Source: Spiroplasma culicicola AES-1 (GTDB taxonomy: Bacteria; Bacillota_I; Bacilli_A; Mycoplasmatales; Mycoplasmataceae). Taken from it: a DNA stretch of 64,000 nt. Within the stretch, counting starts at the first letter, position 1; each line of letters begins with the position of its first letter. A program made the position numbers and the translations under genes. The DNA lies in assembly GCF_000565175.1 (NCBI RefSeq), contig NZ_CP006681.1, forward strand, positions 310,001-374,000, read 5' to 3'. The notes beneath the pieces are model-generated. The model saw only the letters and a list, made by a program, of their open reading frames with translations. It searched no databases and had not been told where the DNA came from. Positions 40,624-49,987 of the stretch are shown in pieces.

Positions 40624-41937
40624 ATGGCTCGTAAGGGTATTGTTGCAATTGTGGGAAGACCAAATGTTGGTAAATCCACATTATTTAATAGGATTATTCG
40701 TGAAAAAAAAGCAATTGTTGAAGATAAACCTGGTGTTACAAGAGATCGAATGTATGGTAAAAGTGAATGATTAACTCGTAACTTTATTGTTGTTGATACA
40801 GGGGGAATTACTTTACAAGATAGTGCTTTTGCAAAAGAGATAAAAATGCAAGCAGAAATTGCAATGGAAGAAGCTGATGTCATTGTATTTGTAATTAACT
40901 TTAGAGAAGGAATTACTTTAGAAGACGAAGCTGTTGCAAAAATCTTGTATAAAACTAAAAAACCAGTCTTGCTGGCTGTTAATAAATATGATAAAAAAGA
41001 ACAATTTGATGAATCATTTTCATTCATGACTTTAGGATTTGGTGAACCATTCTTAATTTCTTCAACTCATGGAATTGGAACTGGAGATTTACTTGATAAA
41101 ATTGTTGAACAATTGCCAAAATTTAATAATGAATCACTTGATAGTGAAACACGTCTTGCAATTGTAGGAAAACCAAATGTAGGAAAATCATCTTTAGTTA
41201 ATGCTTTAGTTGGTGAAGAAAGAATGATCGTTTCTGAAATTGCTGGAACAACAATTGATAGTGTTGATAGTAAAATTAAAGTTGATGGCAATGAATATAC
41301 TATTATAGATACTGCTGGAATGCGAAAAAGAGGACGTATCTATGAAAATTTAGAAAAATATAGTTATTTACGTTCATTAACTTCTATTAATAAAGCAGAT
41401 ATTGTCTTATTAATGTTAGATATTAGCCAAGCAATTAGCGATCACGATACTAATATTGGGGGGTTTGCATTTGAAGAAAATAAACCTATAATAATAGTTG
41501 GAAACAAGTGGGATCTAGTTAACAATAAAGAATCTAATACTATGAAAAAGAAAGAACAAGAGATAAAAGCATATTTTAAATATTTAAATTATGCAAGTGT
41601 CTTATTTGTTTCGGCAAAAGAAAACCAAAGAGTGCATAAAATATTTGATGCAGTTGAATTAGTAAAAAATAATATCAAAAAGCGTATTAGAACTAGCTTG
41701 TTAAATGAGATATTCAATAAAGCTCAATTAATAAATCCAGCCCCCAATCATAATGGGGGCAGACTGAAAATCTATTATGCTTCTCAAGTTGAAGCGTATT
41801 TACCAACATTTGTATTATTTGTAAATAACCCTGAATTTGTACACTTTTCATATAAAAGATTTTTAGAAAATCAAATTAGATCACAATTTGATTTTAGTGG
41901 TGTACCAATTACAATTATCTTTAGAGAGAGGAAATAA
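40624..41937 (+). CDS. der: Ribosome-assembly GTPase Der (EngA)
   Basis: 437 aa. Two consecutive G domains, with P-loops [12 protein letters not shown] at residue 10 and [12 protein letters not shown] near 182, [10 protein letters not shown] near 230, NKWD near 297, and a C-terminal KH-like domain. Acts in 50S assembly. GGAGGTG before ATG 40624. Confidence 0.96.
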
Positions 41938-41944
41938 AAATAAG

Positions 41945-42949
41945 ATGAAAAAAGCAAAAGTAGCTATCATTGGAACAGGAGCATATGGAACAGTTTTGGC
42001 CAATGTATTAGCAGATAATGGACATGATGTAATCATGTATGGAATTGAGCAAACTCAAATAAATGATATTAATAATAACCACTTAAACTCTAAGTTTTTT
42101 CAAGATTTACTAATTAATGAAAATATTAGTGCAACAAATGACTTTGCAGTTGCTATGGAAAAATCAGAAATTGTTATTCTATCAACTCCAACATTTGCAC
42201 TAGATGCTTCAATTGATAATATTATTAAATATGGAAAAAGAGAAATGCATATTATTAATGTTGCAAAAGGACTTGATGGAGAAGCACTTGATGTATTAAG
42301 CAAAAGAATTAAAAATAAACTTGCAGATACTGGAGTTATGAAATCATATGGAGCAATTTATGGTCCATCTGTTGCAATTGAAGTTATTATGAGAAAACCA
42401 ACTTGTGTAATGAGTTGTAATGAAGATATTAAAATTGCTGAATACATTGCAGAATTATTTTCAAATGAATATTTTGTTGTTAAAGCAACAGATGATATTG
42501 TTGGATGTGAAATTGCAGCTGCATTAAAAAATACAGTTGCGATTGCTAGTGGAATGCTGCATGGATTTGCTGGAGCTGATAATGCAAAAGCATCATTAAT
42601 TACTATTGGAAATGCAGAAATTTATAATATTGCAAAACATTTTGGAGCAAGATTAGAGACATTTATGAACTTTGCTACATTAGGAGACTTAATTTTAACT
42701 GCATCATCTATTAAATCTCGTAACTTTTCTCTAGGGGTTCAAATTGCAGAAAGAGATAGCGCAGAACCTGTTTTAAAATCACATAAAAACACTGTTGAAG
42801 GCGTAGCATCTTGTGATTTAGCCTATAAAATTGTAAAAAAACTTAAAATTTCTTCACCATTATTTGAAATAATGTACAAAATACTATACAATAAGGGTAA
42901 GCCTAGTGTGTTAATCAATGATTTTTTCAAACACGCTAAGGTAGTATAG
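41945..42949 (+). CDS. gpsA: NAD(P)H-dependent glycerol-3-phosphate dehydrogenase
   Basis: 334 aa. Rossmann motif AIIGTGAYGTVLANVLADNGHDV at residue 6, the YGPSVAIEVIMRKPTCVM region near 138, catalytic Lys in CEIAAALKNTVAIASGM near 190 and GDLILTASSIKSRNFSLG near 248. Makes sn-glycerol-3-phosphate from DHAP for phospholipids. Starts at ATG 41945, just after der. Confidence 0.95.
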   Translation: MKKAKVAIIGTGAYGTVLANVLADNGHDVIMYGIEQTQINDINNNHLNSKFFQDLLINENISATNDFAVAMEKSEIVILSTPTFALDASIDNIIKYGKREMHIINVAKGLDGEALDVLSKRIKNKLADTGVMKSYGAIYGPSVAIEVIMRKPTCVMSCNEDIKIAEYIAELFSNEYFVVKATDDIVGCEIAAALKNTVAIASGMLHGFAGADNAKASLITIGNAEIYNIAKHFGARLETFMNFATLGDLILTASSIKSRNFSLGVQIAERDSAEPVLKSHKNTVEGVASCDLAYKIVKKLKISSPLFEIMYKILYNKGKPSVLINDFFKHAKVV

Positions 42950-42968
42950 ATATAAGGGGTGTACAACC

Positions 42969-43244
42969 ATGACAAAAAAAGAATTATCTGATAAAGTAGC
43001 TGCACAATTTGATACATCAAAATCAAAAGCAGAAGAAATGGTTAACTTCGTATTTGACACTATTACAAGTAGTTTAGTAAGCAAAGAAGAAGTTGCAATC
43101 GCAGGGTTTGGTAAATTCGTAACAGCTGCAAGAGCTGCTCGTGAAGGAGTTAATCCTTCAACTGGAGCAAAAATTCAAATCGCTGCTACAACTGTAGCTA
43201 AATTCAAAGTTGCAAAACAATTAAAAGAAGCAGTTGCTAAATAA
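42969..43244 (+). CDS. hup: HU-like DNA-binding protein
   Basis: 91 aa. Histone-like fold: TKKELSDKVAAQFDTSKSKAEEMV, GFGKFVTAARAAREGVNPSTGAKIQI, VAKFKVAKQLKEAV. The usual arm sequence RKGRNPQTG is replaced by AREGVNPSTG. Compacts DNA. AGGGGTG before ATG. Confidence 0.94.
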   Translation: MTKKELSDKVAAQFDTSKSKAEEMVNFVFDTITSSLVSKEEVAIAGFGKFVTAARAAREGVNPSTGAKIQIAATTVAKFKVAKQLKEAVAK

Positions 43245-43259
43245 TTTTGGCATATGCAA

Positions 43260-43292
43260 ATAAAAGTTGCTTAGCAACTTTTATTTTTTTGA
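43260..43292 (+). terminator. Terminator after hup
   Basis: AAATAAAAGTTGCT / AGCAACTTTTATTTTTTT stem-loop. Confidence 0.9.
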
Positions 43293-43310
43293 AAAAAAGA
43301 GGTAATGTTT

Positions 43311-43862
43311 ATGTTCGACCTTTTAAAAACTGGAATTATCAATAAAAGAACCCTTTTAATTCTAAACTACGCTAAACTAGACATAAATGAAAATCAATTA
43401 GCAATAATATTAATAATCATGGAATTATCAAATGAAGAACAAAAGAATTTTACAGCTTCGCATATTGCTCAATATATGTCAATTGACAAAGAAGCTGTTG
43501 AACAAGAAATTAGTAAATTACTTGTAAGTCACTTAATAAAATTAGAACAAAATGGTAAAAAAACAGTTCTTGATTTAATGCCTTTGTTTGCTAGACTTAC
43601 AGTTATTTTAGAAGAAGAAAATTCTAAATTAATAACTGATAATAATTATGAATTTATTGAACAAATGTTAAAAGTCAAAATGACAACAGACATGATTGAA
43701 GAAATTGATTCATATATGAAGAAAGGTTTATCTAAGCCAAAAATAATGTCATTAATGATTGAAAATGATGTTAAAGCTTATGATCAATTAATTAAGCATT
43801 TAAAATCATATATTAAAAATAATGAAATTAAAATTACAAGATACAATTGATTAAATGATTAA
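43311..43862 (+). CDS. DnaD-like replication/primosome protein
   Basis: 183 aa. The N-terminal winged helix (LLILNYAKLDINENQLAIILIIMELSNEE ... FTASHIAQYMSIDKEAVEQEISKLL) matches the DnaD N-terminal domain; the C-terminal half is short and helical, without a clear DnaB2 domain. DnaD helps load the replicative helicase. Start at ATG 43311, 8 nt after AGAGG. In Bacillus dnaD is near recU, and here recU is convergent with it. Its last 29 nt overlap the recU 3' end. Confidence 0.75.
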
Positions 43863-44322
43863 CAACAGGAATTAGATTTAAATAAATTTTATCTAAATGC
43901 ACTTCAATACCATTTTGAATAAATCATTCAAATGGTATTTTTTTAACTTTAATTTGATCAAATAATGCAATATCAACTGCAAAATAGCGTTCATATTTGT
44001 GAAAATAAATTAAAACAAAACTAATTGCTTTCATTTTACGAACTAATTTTAATTTTTCAATTTGTTTTAGTTTAATATTGTTGGGATTAAAATAATCTTT
44101 TTCAGTTTCTTTAGCATCAAATTCAACATATATTCCTTTATACAAACCAACATAATCACAAAAATCATTTTGTAATAAAATTGAATTCATAATGTTATTT
44201 TCAATACTAATTGTGCGACTAGGCAAACTTATTTTGTTAAGTAATAATCCAAATTCTTGTAAATAAACTAAACTTAAATTAATAATTGTTTCTAAAAACA
44301 TTCCCTTATTTTTTAATATCAT
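43834..44322 (-). CDS. recU: Holliday junction resolvase RecU
   Basis: 162 aa. Opens NKGMFLETIINLS (family: NRGMxLExxIN) and contains the nuclease core DYVGLYKGIYVEFDAKETE near residue 75, with the D...E-x-K catalytic arrangement, and QIEKLKLVRKMKAISFVLIYF. Resolves Holliday junctions and interacts with RecA. Start ATG 44322 lies exactly 27 nt after the ACGAT module shared with recA. Convergent 29-nt overlap with the dnaD-like gene, with no terminator between. Confidence 0.9.
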
Positions 44323-44349
44323 AAAATCATCTCCTATTATAGTTATCGT
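44323..44349 (-). promoter_or_regulatory. Shared recA/recU-type upstream module
   Basis: Minus strand ACGATAACTATAATAGGAG, then 8 nt to ATG. Differs from the recA copy at few positions and has the same 27-nt distance to the start codon. Upstream is A-rich. Confidence 0.6.
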
Positions 44350-44417
44350 CATTTTTTATTCTTTTTTTACATTTTTTTACAAAAAAATATAAAATAAAAC
44401 AATAGGGGGCAAAAAAG

Positions 44418-44750
44418 ATGGCAAAATTTATTCAATTATCAGCTGATGAAGTTTCAGAAAGAGATTTTCCAGTTGAATATAAAGGTTATAAAGTAGAAGA
44501 AGTGGATCGTTTTTTAGATACAATTGTTGCCGATTATGAATTATTTGCAAAAACAAATAAGGAAAATGAAGATAAAATTCAACAATTATTATCTAAAATT
44601 AATGCTTTAGAAAATGAATTGGCAACAACAATTGCAAATTTAAAATTAACAAAACAACAACAAGAAGAATTGGCACGACAAGGTGTAAACAGTTCTGATT
44701 TTATTAAACGTCTTTCTGCTTTAGAAAAAAACAATTATAGTAAAGATTAG
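44418..44750 (+). CDS. gpsB: DivIVA/GpsB-family cell division protein
   Basis: 110 aa. N-terminal DivIVA domain with the membrane-binding F/R and YKVEEVDRFLDTIVADYELF motif (residues ~10-42), then coiled coil. In Bacillus gpsB lies next to rnpB, as here. In a cell without a wall it probably scaffolds division rather than peptidoglycan synthesis. GGGGGC before ATG. Confidence 0.88.
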   Translation: MAKFIQLSADEVSERDFPVEYKGYKVEEVDRFLDTIVADYELFAKTNKENEDKIQQLLSKINALENELATTIANLKLTKQQQEELARQGVNSSDFIKRLSALEKNNYSKD

Positions 44751-44763
44751 TATAAAATAATAT

Positions 44764-45136
44764 GTGAGATTAATTTTGAATCAATCGCTATATTTGCAAA
44801 ATAATATAGAGGAAACTCCACGCTTGCACATCCTGTGATGGATGTAGTGTTTGTGCTAAAGGAAAAAATAACTTTAGGCACCAATTGGTGACGACTAGAG
44901 GTAAACCTAAGTGAATTTATTCATATGGTTGAAACTGTAAAGTGCCACAGGGACGATTAGCTAGAAATAGTGAAATGGAACGGGTAAACTCCACAAGCAA
45001 GAAACTCAAATTTTGGTAGAGGAGCTAGAGAATAGAGAATCGAATCTATTCTTTGGATCACTCTTTATGGGTGATAGATAGATGATTGATGCGCGTAAGC
45101 GTTACAAAACGTGGGTTATGATAGATTAGTCTCACC
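44764..45136 (+). ncRNA. rnpB: RNase P RNA (Bacillus type B)
   Basis: Closing pair GTGAGAT (44764) / AGTCTCAC (45129-45135). Conserved blocks: GAGGAAACTCCACGCT (~44810), GAGGTAAACC, CACAGGGACGATTAGCTAGAAATAG, GAACGGGTAAACTCCAC, and the 3' ACAAAACGTGGGTTATGATAG. It is the catalytic RNA that matures tRNA 5' ends. A -10-like TATAAAATAATATG sits just upstream and a T10 run follows at 45137. Confidence 0.94.
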
Positions 45137-45153
45137 ATTTTTTTTAAGGATTT

Positions 45154-45618
45154 GTGATTAATGTGAAATATTTAATTAATTTTTTAAAAACAAACAAACT
45201 AACAATTGCAACTTGTGAATCATTTACTGGTGGTATGTTTGGTGATTTATTGTCAAACACACCAGGAGTAAGTGAATTTTACAAAGGTAGTTTTATTTGT
45301 TATTCAAATGAATTTAAAGAAAATATTTTACAAATTGATGCACAAGTAATTAAAAAAGATGGGGTTGTATCAAGGAATGTTTTGAGAGAAATGTTAAAAC
45401 AAACTCAAAAAATATTAAAAACAGAAATTGTTTTTGGTTTTACTGGTTATGCACCTCCAATTGACAAAAACAATAAATTATCAGGGTTAAGTTATCTTGG
45501 TTTTTTAATTAAAGACCAAGAATATATTTTTGAGTTTAAAATAACTAAAAATATTTCAAGAAAAACTTATAAAAAAAGAGCAATTAACTTTATTTTAAAA
45601 AAATTTAAAGAAATTTAA
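45154..45618 (+). CDS. pncC: CinA C-terminal domain / NMN amidohydrolase PncC-like
   Basis: 154 aa, only the C-terminal half of full Cin[19 protein letters not shown] corresponds to the family motif T-A-E-S-C-T-G-G; here the Ala and Cys positions are Cys and Phe. Followed by [18 protein letters not shown] and [10 protein letters not shown]. Family members deamidate NMN in the pyridine nucleotide cycle. GTG 45154 is close to AAGGA; GTG 45163 is an alternative. Immediately upstream of recA, the classical cinA-recA arrangement of competent Firmicutes. Confidence 0.82.
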   Translation: MINVKYLINFLKTNKLTIATCESFTGGMFGDLLSNTPGVSEFYKGSFICYSNEFKENILQIDAQVIKKDGVVSRNVLREMLKQTQKILKTEIVFGFTGYAPPIDKNNKLSGLSYLGFLIKDQEYIFEFKITKNISRKTYKKRAINFILKKFKEI

Positions 45619-45646
45619 AAAAAGTGGGCAATTTCATATTTTTTTG

Positions 45647-45673
45647 ACGATTACTATATTGGGAGGAAAAAAT
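45647..45673 (+). promoter_or_regulatory. Shared recA/recU-type upstream module
   Basis: ACGATTACTATATTGGGAGG plus 7 nt to ATG 45674, after TTTTTTTG. Identical over 20 nt to the copy at 7866. If TACTATA is a -10, recA has its own promoter besides read-through from pncC. Confidence 0.65.
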
Positions 45674-46717
45674 ATGATAAAAAACGATAGTATCAATCAA
45701 AATGAAAATGGAAGTGTGATTTTAAAAATGGAAAATAATATTTATGATGATCCAAATTTTAAAGCTATGATTAAAGACATAGAAAAAACCTTTGGAAAAG
45801 GTTCAATTATGAGATTGGGTGATAAAGCTGAAATGTTAATTGAAGCAACACCAACTGGTAGTTTTCTATTAGATCGAGCAATTGGAATTGGAGGTTATCC
45901 AAAAGGAAGAATTGTAGAAATTTTTGGTCCAGAATCAAGTGGGAAAACTACATTATCTTTACATGCAATTGCAGAAGCTCAAAAAAAACAAGGCCGTGCT
46001 GCTTTTATTGATGCAGAACATGCACTTGATCCCAGATATGCACAAAATCTAGGAGTTGATATTAAAAACTTAATTGTAGCTCAACCAGATTCAGGAGAGC
46101 AAGCATTAGATATTTTAGAAATGCTTGTTAAATCAAATACAATTGAAATTGTAGTTGTAGATTCAGTTGCTGCATTAGTGCCCAAAGTTGAGTTAGATGG
46201 AGAAATGTCAGATCAACAAATTGGTTTACAAGCAAGACTAATGTCAAAAGCTTTAAGAAAATTAAATGGAATTATTTCAAAAACAAATACTACAGTAATT
46301 TTTATTAATCAATTACGTGAAAAAGTAGGAGTTATTTTTGGAAATCCTGAAACTACACCTGGGGGAAGAGCATTGCGTTTCTATTCTTCATTACGTTTAG
46401 AAGTAAGAAAAGGTGAAACTATCACTGTAAATGGAGAAGCTGCTGCAAATAAAGTAAAAATTAAAGTTGTTAAGAATAAGGTTTCACCTCCATTCAAAAC
46501 TTGTCAAATTACAATTGGTTACAATCAAGGAATTGATCGTGAACTTGAAATTATTGAAATGGCAACTTTGTACAATGTTTTAACTAAGGCTGGTGTGTGA
46601 TACTCTTATCAAAATCAAAAAATTGGTCAAGGTAAAGAAAGTGTTAGAACTTGATTAAAAGAGAACCCAGAAATCTCACTTGAAATTCAAAATAAAATTA
46701 TTGATTTAACAAAATAA
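45674..46717 (+). CDS. recA: Recombinase RecA
   Basis: 347 aa. Walker [15 protein letters not shown] near residue 85, [14 protein letters not shown] near 110, Walker [14 protein letters not shown] near 155, L2 loop region [18 protein letters not shown] near 222. Catalyses strand exchange. The N-terminus has ~12 extra residues before the conserved part. The start is ATG 45674 after GGGAGG; an upstream in-frame TTG (45644) is inside the promoter module. The C-terminus requires two TGA Trp codons. Confidence 0.96.
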
Positions 46718-46727
46718 TAGTTATATT

Positions 46728-46760
46728 TAAACCACTTTTTAAAAAAGAAGTGGTTTTTAT
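46728..46760 (+). terminator. Terminator after recA
   Basis: AAACCACTTTTT / AAAAAGAAGTGGTTTTT stem-loop. Confidence 0.85.
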
Positions 46761-46792
46761 TAACATTAGTGTTATATTAGAAGTAATAAATT

Positions 46793-47245
46793 ATGAGAGA
46801 CCAAGAAATTAAAAAAATATTTTTTGAGGTTATACGATATCAAAATGAGATTATAGTAAGTGTTTCTAAACAAAGTTCAACTTCACAAGAGGTAAAAGAG
46901 TTTGTTATGCAAAGTCATATTGATGAGGATATAAAAAAGTATAATAAAGGTTTAACCAATTGTATAAAGGAGTATAAAATCACTATGAACAAATGCGAAG
47001 CAGAAATCAAATTAGCAACAGCTGAATTAAGAAAAATCATTGATCAACAAGCACAAATTATTGCAGAGCAAGCAAAAATAATTGAAGAGCAAGCCAAAAC
47101 TATTGAAAGGCAAGCAAAAATAATTGAAGAACAGGCAAAAACTATTGCTCAACAGGCCAAACAATTAGAAGAGCAAGCCAAAAGAATTAGTAAACTTGAA
47201 AGAATTTTAAAATTAAATAACATTAATGTTGATGATTATGATTAA
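46793..47245 (+). CDS. Coiled-coil protein with EQAKxIxE heptad repeats
   Basis: 150 aa. N-terminal ~75 residues are charged and helical; residues ~82-135 are seven or eight consecutive heptads of the type IIEEQAK (QQAQIIAEQAKIIEEQAKTI), a long parallel coiled coil that ends in RISKLERILKLNN. No Shine-Dalgarno is visible; TATATT at ~46771 suggests a leader of 10-15 nt, so translation may be leaderless-like. Related in style to mollicute DUF16-type repeat proteins (weak inference). Function unknown. Confidence 0.7.
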   Translation: MRDQEIKKIFFEVIRYQNEIIVSVSKQSSTSQEVKEFVMQSHIDEDIKKYNKGLTNCIKEYKITMNKCEAEIKLATAELRKIIDQQAQIIAEQAKIIEEQAKTIERQAKIIEEQAKTIAQQAKQLEEQAKRISKLERILKLNNINVDDYD

Positions 47246-47285
47246 TAAAAATAGAAAACTTTAAAAAGGTTTTCTATTTTTATTT
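47246..47285 (+). terminator. Terminator
   Basis: AAAAATAGAAAACTTT / AAAGGTTTTCTATTTTT stem-loop. Confidence 0.85.
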
Positions 47286-47325
47286 GTAGGATGTTTTGGA
47301 GAAACAAAATTAAATAAAAAATAAG

Positions 47326-47331
47326 GTATAA
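47326..47331 (+). promoter_or_regulatory. -10 element of rny
   Basis: TATAAT in AAGGTATAATAAATA, 53 nt before the ATG. In the leader CCTAC pairs with GTAGG, partly covering the SD GAGGTAGG. Confidence 0.5.
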
Positions 47332-47383
47332 TAAATAAGTCAAAATAATTGACACCATAGCCTACACTTTGAGGTAGGAAAAA

Positions 47384-48910
47384 ATGAAAACAATTGGAAA
47401 TGAACCACTACTAATTGGGTTATCAATTTTAGCAGTTATTGTAGTTATATTAAGTGCAATATTGTTATATTTATTGGTTGCTCGTCACCCAAAGTATGTG
47501 TTAAAAAAAGCAAAAGACGAAGCTAAAAAAATAAAGATGCAAGCAGTTGCAGAAGCTAAAGTAACATCAAGTGAATTAAAAAACGAAATGTTAACTGAAA
47601 TGAATATTAAAAAGCAAGAATTTGAAAAAGAACTTGAAATTTTTGCTTTTAAAAGAAAGAAATTCAAAGAAGATCTTGAAATATTAAATAATAAAGAAAT
47701 AAAAAACTTTGAATTAGAAGCAAAAAATAAAAGAATAAAAGATAAATTATCTATAAAAATGAATGAACTATTAGGTTTACTTGAAAATGTTTCAAATATG
47801 AGCATTGATCAAGCAAAGGAAAAATTAATAGAATATAGTGAAAAAACTTATTTAGATGAATTAAATAAAGAATTAAAACAAAAAGAAGAAAAAATTAAAT
47901 CTGAAGCACAAGAAGTTGTTAATCAAATCTTGGTAAACGCAATGGAAAAATCACATGTTCAAATTACAAATGAAAAGAATACAAGTATTTTCATAATTGA
48001 AGATGAGTCTTTAAAAGGAAAAATTATTGGAAGAGAAGGGCGAAATGTAAAAGCATTTCAACAATATGGAGGAGTTGATATCATTATTGATGATATTCCT
48101 AACCGTATTTTAATTTCTTCATTCAATCCAATTAGAAGAGAAATTGCTTATAATACTTTAAAAGTATTATTGGATTCAGGAAGAATTCAACCAGCAGCAA
48201 TTGAAGAAACTTTAATTTTAGAAGAAGAAAAGATTCAAGAAACTTTTAAAAGAACTGGATTAGAAACTGTTAAAAATTTAGATTTGTATGATCTTCCAGA
48301 TGAGATTGTTGAAAACTTAGGAAAATTAAAATGTCGCTATAGTTATGGACAAAATGTTTTACAACATTCAATTGAAGTTGCAAAAATTAGTGCTTCAATT
48401 GCAAGAGAATTGAATATGGATGAAAAAATAGCTCTTAAAGCAGGGCTATTACATGATATTGGTAAGGCTATGGATTTTGAACAAGATGGTAGCCATATTC
48501 AATTAGGGGTTTTATTATTGCGAAAATATAAAATTGATGAAATCATCGTTAATGCTGTTGAAGCACATCACAATGATGTTGCAAAAAAAACAATTTATGC
48601 AGAAATTGTTGCAATAGCTGATGCTTCAAGTGCTGCAAGACCAGGAGCTAGAAATAATAATTCTGAAGAATTTTATTTAAGAATGAAAGAGATAGAAAAT
48701 GATTGTAATGCTATTAAAGGTGTTGAAAAAACATATGTCTTACAATCTGGAAGAAACATTCGTGTAATTGTCAATCCTTTAGAAATCAATGAATATGATC
48801 TAAAAGATGTTTTATATAAAATAAAATCAACAATTGCAGAAAAAAATTGTACCCCTGGGGAAATTAAAATTACAGTGATTTATGAAAAACGTGAATCAAC
48901 AACAATATAA
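47384..48910 (+). CDS. rny: Ribonuclease Y
   Basis: 508 aa. N-terminal membrane anchor (residues 8-30), long charged coiled coil (~35-195), KH domain (KGKIIGREGRNVKAFQQYGGVDIIIDD near 215) and HD domain (LLHDIGKAMDFE near 360). Membrane-bound endonuclease that starts mRNA decay. GAGGTAGGA precedes ATG. Confidence 0.96.
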   Translation: MKTIGNEPLLIGLSILAVIVVILSAILLYLLVARHPKYVLKKAKDEAKKIKMQAVAEAKVTSSELKNEMLTEMNIKKQEFEKELEIFAFKRKKFKEDLEILNNKEIKNFELEAKNKRIKDKLSIKMNELLGLLENVSNMSIDQAKEKLIEYSEKTYLDELNKELKQKEEKIKSEAQEVVNQILVNAMEKSHVQITNEKNTSIFIIEDESLKGKIIGREGRNVKAFQQYGGVDIIIDDIPNRILISSFNPIRREIAYNTLKVLLDSGRIQPAAIEETLILEEEKIQETFKRTGLETVKNLDLYDLPDEIVENLGKLKCRYSYGQNVLQHSIEVAKISASIARELNMDEKIALKAGLLHDIGKAMDFEQDGSHIQLGVLLLRKYKIDEIIVNAVEAHHNDVAKKTIYAEIVAIADASSAARPGARNNNSEEFYLRMKEIENDCNAIKGVEKTYVLQSGRNIRVIVNPLEINEYDLKDVLYKIKSTIAEKNCTPGEIKITVIYEKRESTTI

Positions 48911-48945
48911 AAAAAGCATGTTTATAAACTAAACATGCTTTTTTA
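48911..48945. terminator. Bidirectional terminator between rny and degV
   Basis: AAAAAAGCATGTTTA / TAAACATGCTTTTTT stem-loop, symmetrical. Confidence 0.88.
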
Positions 48946-49770
48946 TTTTGAATAAGGAATAAAAGCAAATGTTTCTCTTCCTGTATGACAAACAATAACA
49001 TTGGGCATTTCTTTTAATAAGCCAAGTGTAATTCCTTTTTGTTCAACTAATTGTAAAACTTCATCTAAAACACTTTGTTCAACTTGTGAATAAGATATAT
49101 CTAAAATAAAGTCTTTTTCATCTTTAATAATTTTATCTAAAACAATTTCAACTGCTTTCTTAAAAGTTCTTGTTTTATCTTCTTTATCAATTTCACCATT
49201 ATATTTTAGGATTGGTGTAATTTTTAAAATCTTTGCCAAACCAGCCGCAGCTTTTGTGATTCTTCCTCCTCGAACCAACTGTGTTAGTGATCGAGGAATA
49301 ATATAACCTTTAAAGTCTTTATATTTATTTTCAATTGCTTCAACTATTTGTTCAATTGGTGTATTGTTTTTTAATAATTCATAACATATTTCCAATTGAC
49401 GATTTAAAACAACACTTACTCCATTAGTATCAACAACAAAGACTTTATCTTTGTATTCATCTTCTTGGGAAAACATTTTAAATGTATTGTATTGTCCACT
49501 TAATCCTTTTGATAATAATAAACAAATTATTTGATCATAGTCTTTTAATAATTCATCTCATTTTGCAAGCATATCTCCTGGTAGAGATTGAGAAGTTTTT
49601 AATACTTGACTATCATTTAATTTATAAAATTGTTCACGATTTAAAGTAATATCATCTTTAATTGTTGACTCATCTTCAAGATTTATTAGTAAAGGTACTA
49701 AATATAAATCTTGATAATTTGATAAGTCTTTTAAACCAACTGAAGAATCAATAATAATAGCTGTTTTCAT
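48943..49770 (-). CDS. DegV-family fatty-acid-binding protein
   Basis: 275 aa. TAIIIDSSVGLKDL at the N-terminus, a TSQSLPGDMLAKWDELL segment near 60, SKGLSGQYNTFK near 86 (EDD/DegV serine loop), and SLTQLVRGGRITKAAAGLA near 160. DegV proteins bind a fatty acid (FakB role) for delivery to a fatty acid kinase. GAGGTG before ATG 49770. Confidence 0.92.
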
Positions 49771-49987
49771 TTTTTCACCTCAATAATAATAAAATTTTAT
49801 ATTTAATTACTATTAAAGTTTTTCCAAAATATAAAACAACTTTTATGAGGATATGAATATAAAATTATGTTTTTTAGCATAATAAATTTATTAATTATTA
49901 GAATTTTTTTCTGAAATAAAACATTAATTTGGAAAAAAATATTATTTCTAGTAAAATTATTATGAAGCATATCTAAGGAGGAAAAGA

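Noticed and set aside
44764-45136. tmRNA or a tRNA cluster in the 400-nt non-coding stretch after gpsB
   Set aside because: Conserved RNase P RNA blocks and terminal pairing identify rnpB. No tRNA-like cloverleaf was noticed anywhere in the window.
49771-49987. Possible small gene in the degV/49988 gap
   Set aside because: Only short, AT-rich frames without SD; contents are the two divergent promoters.
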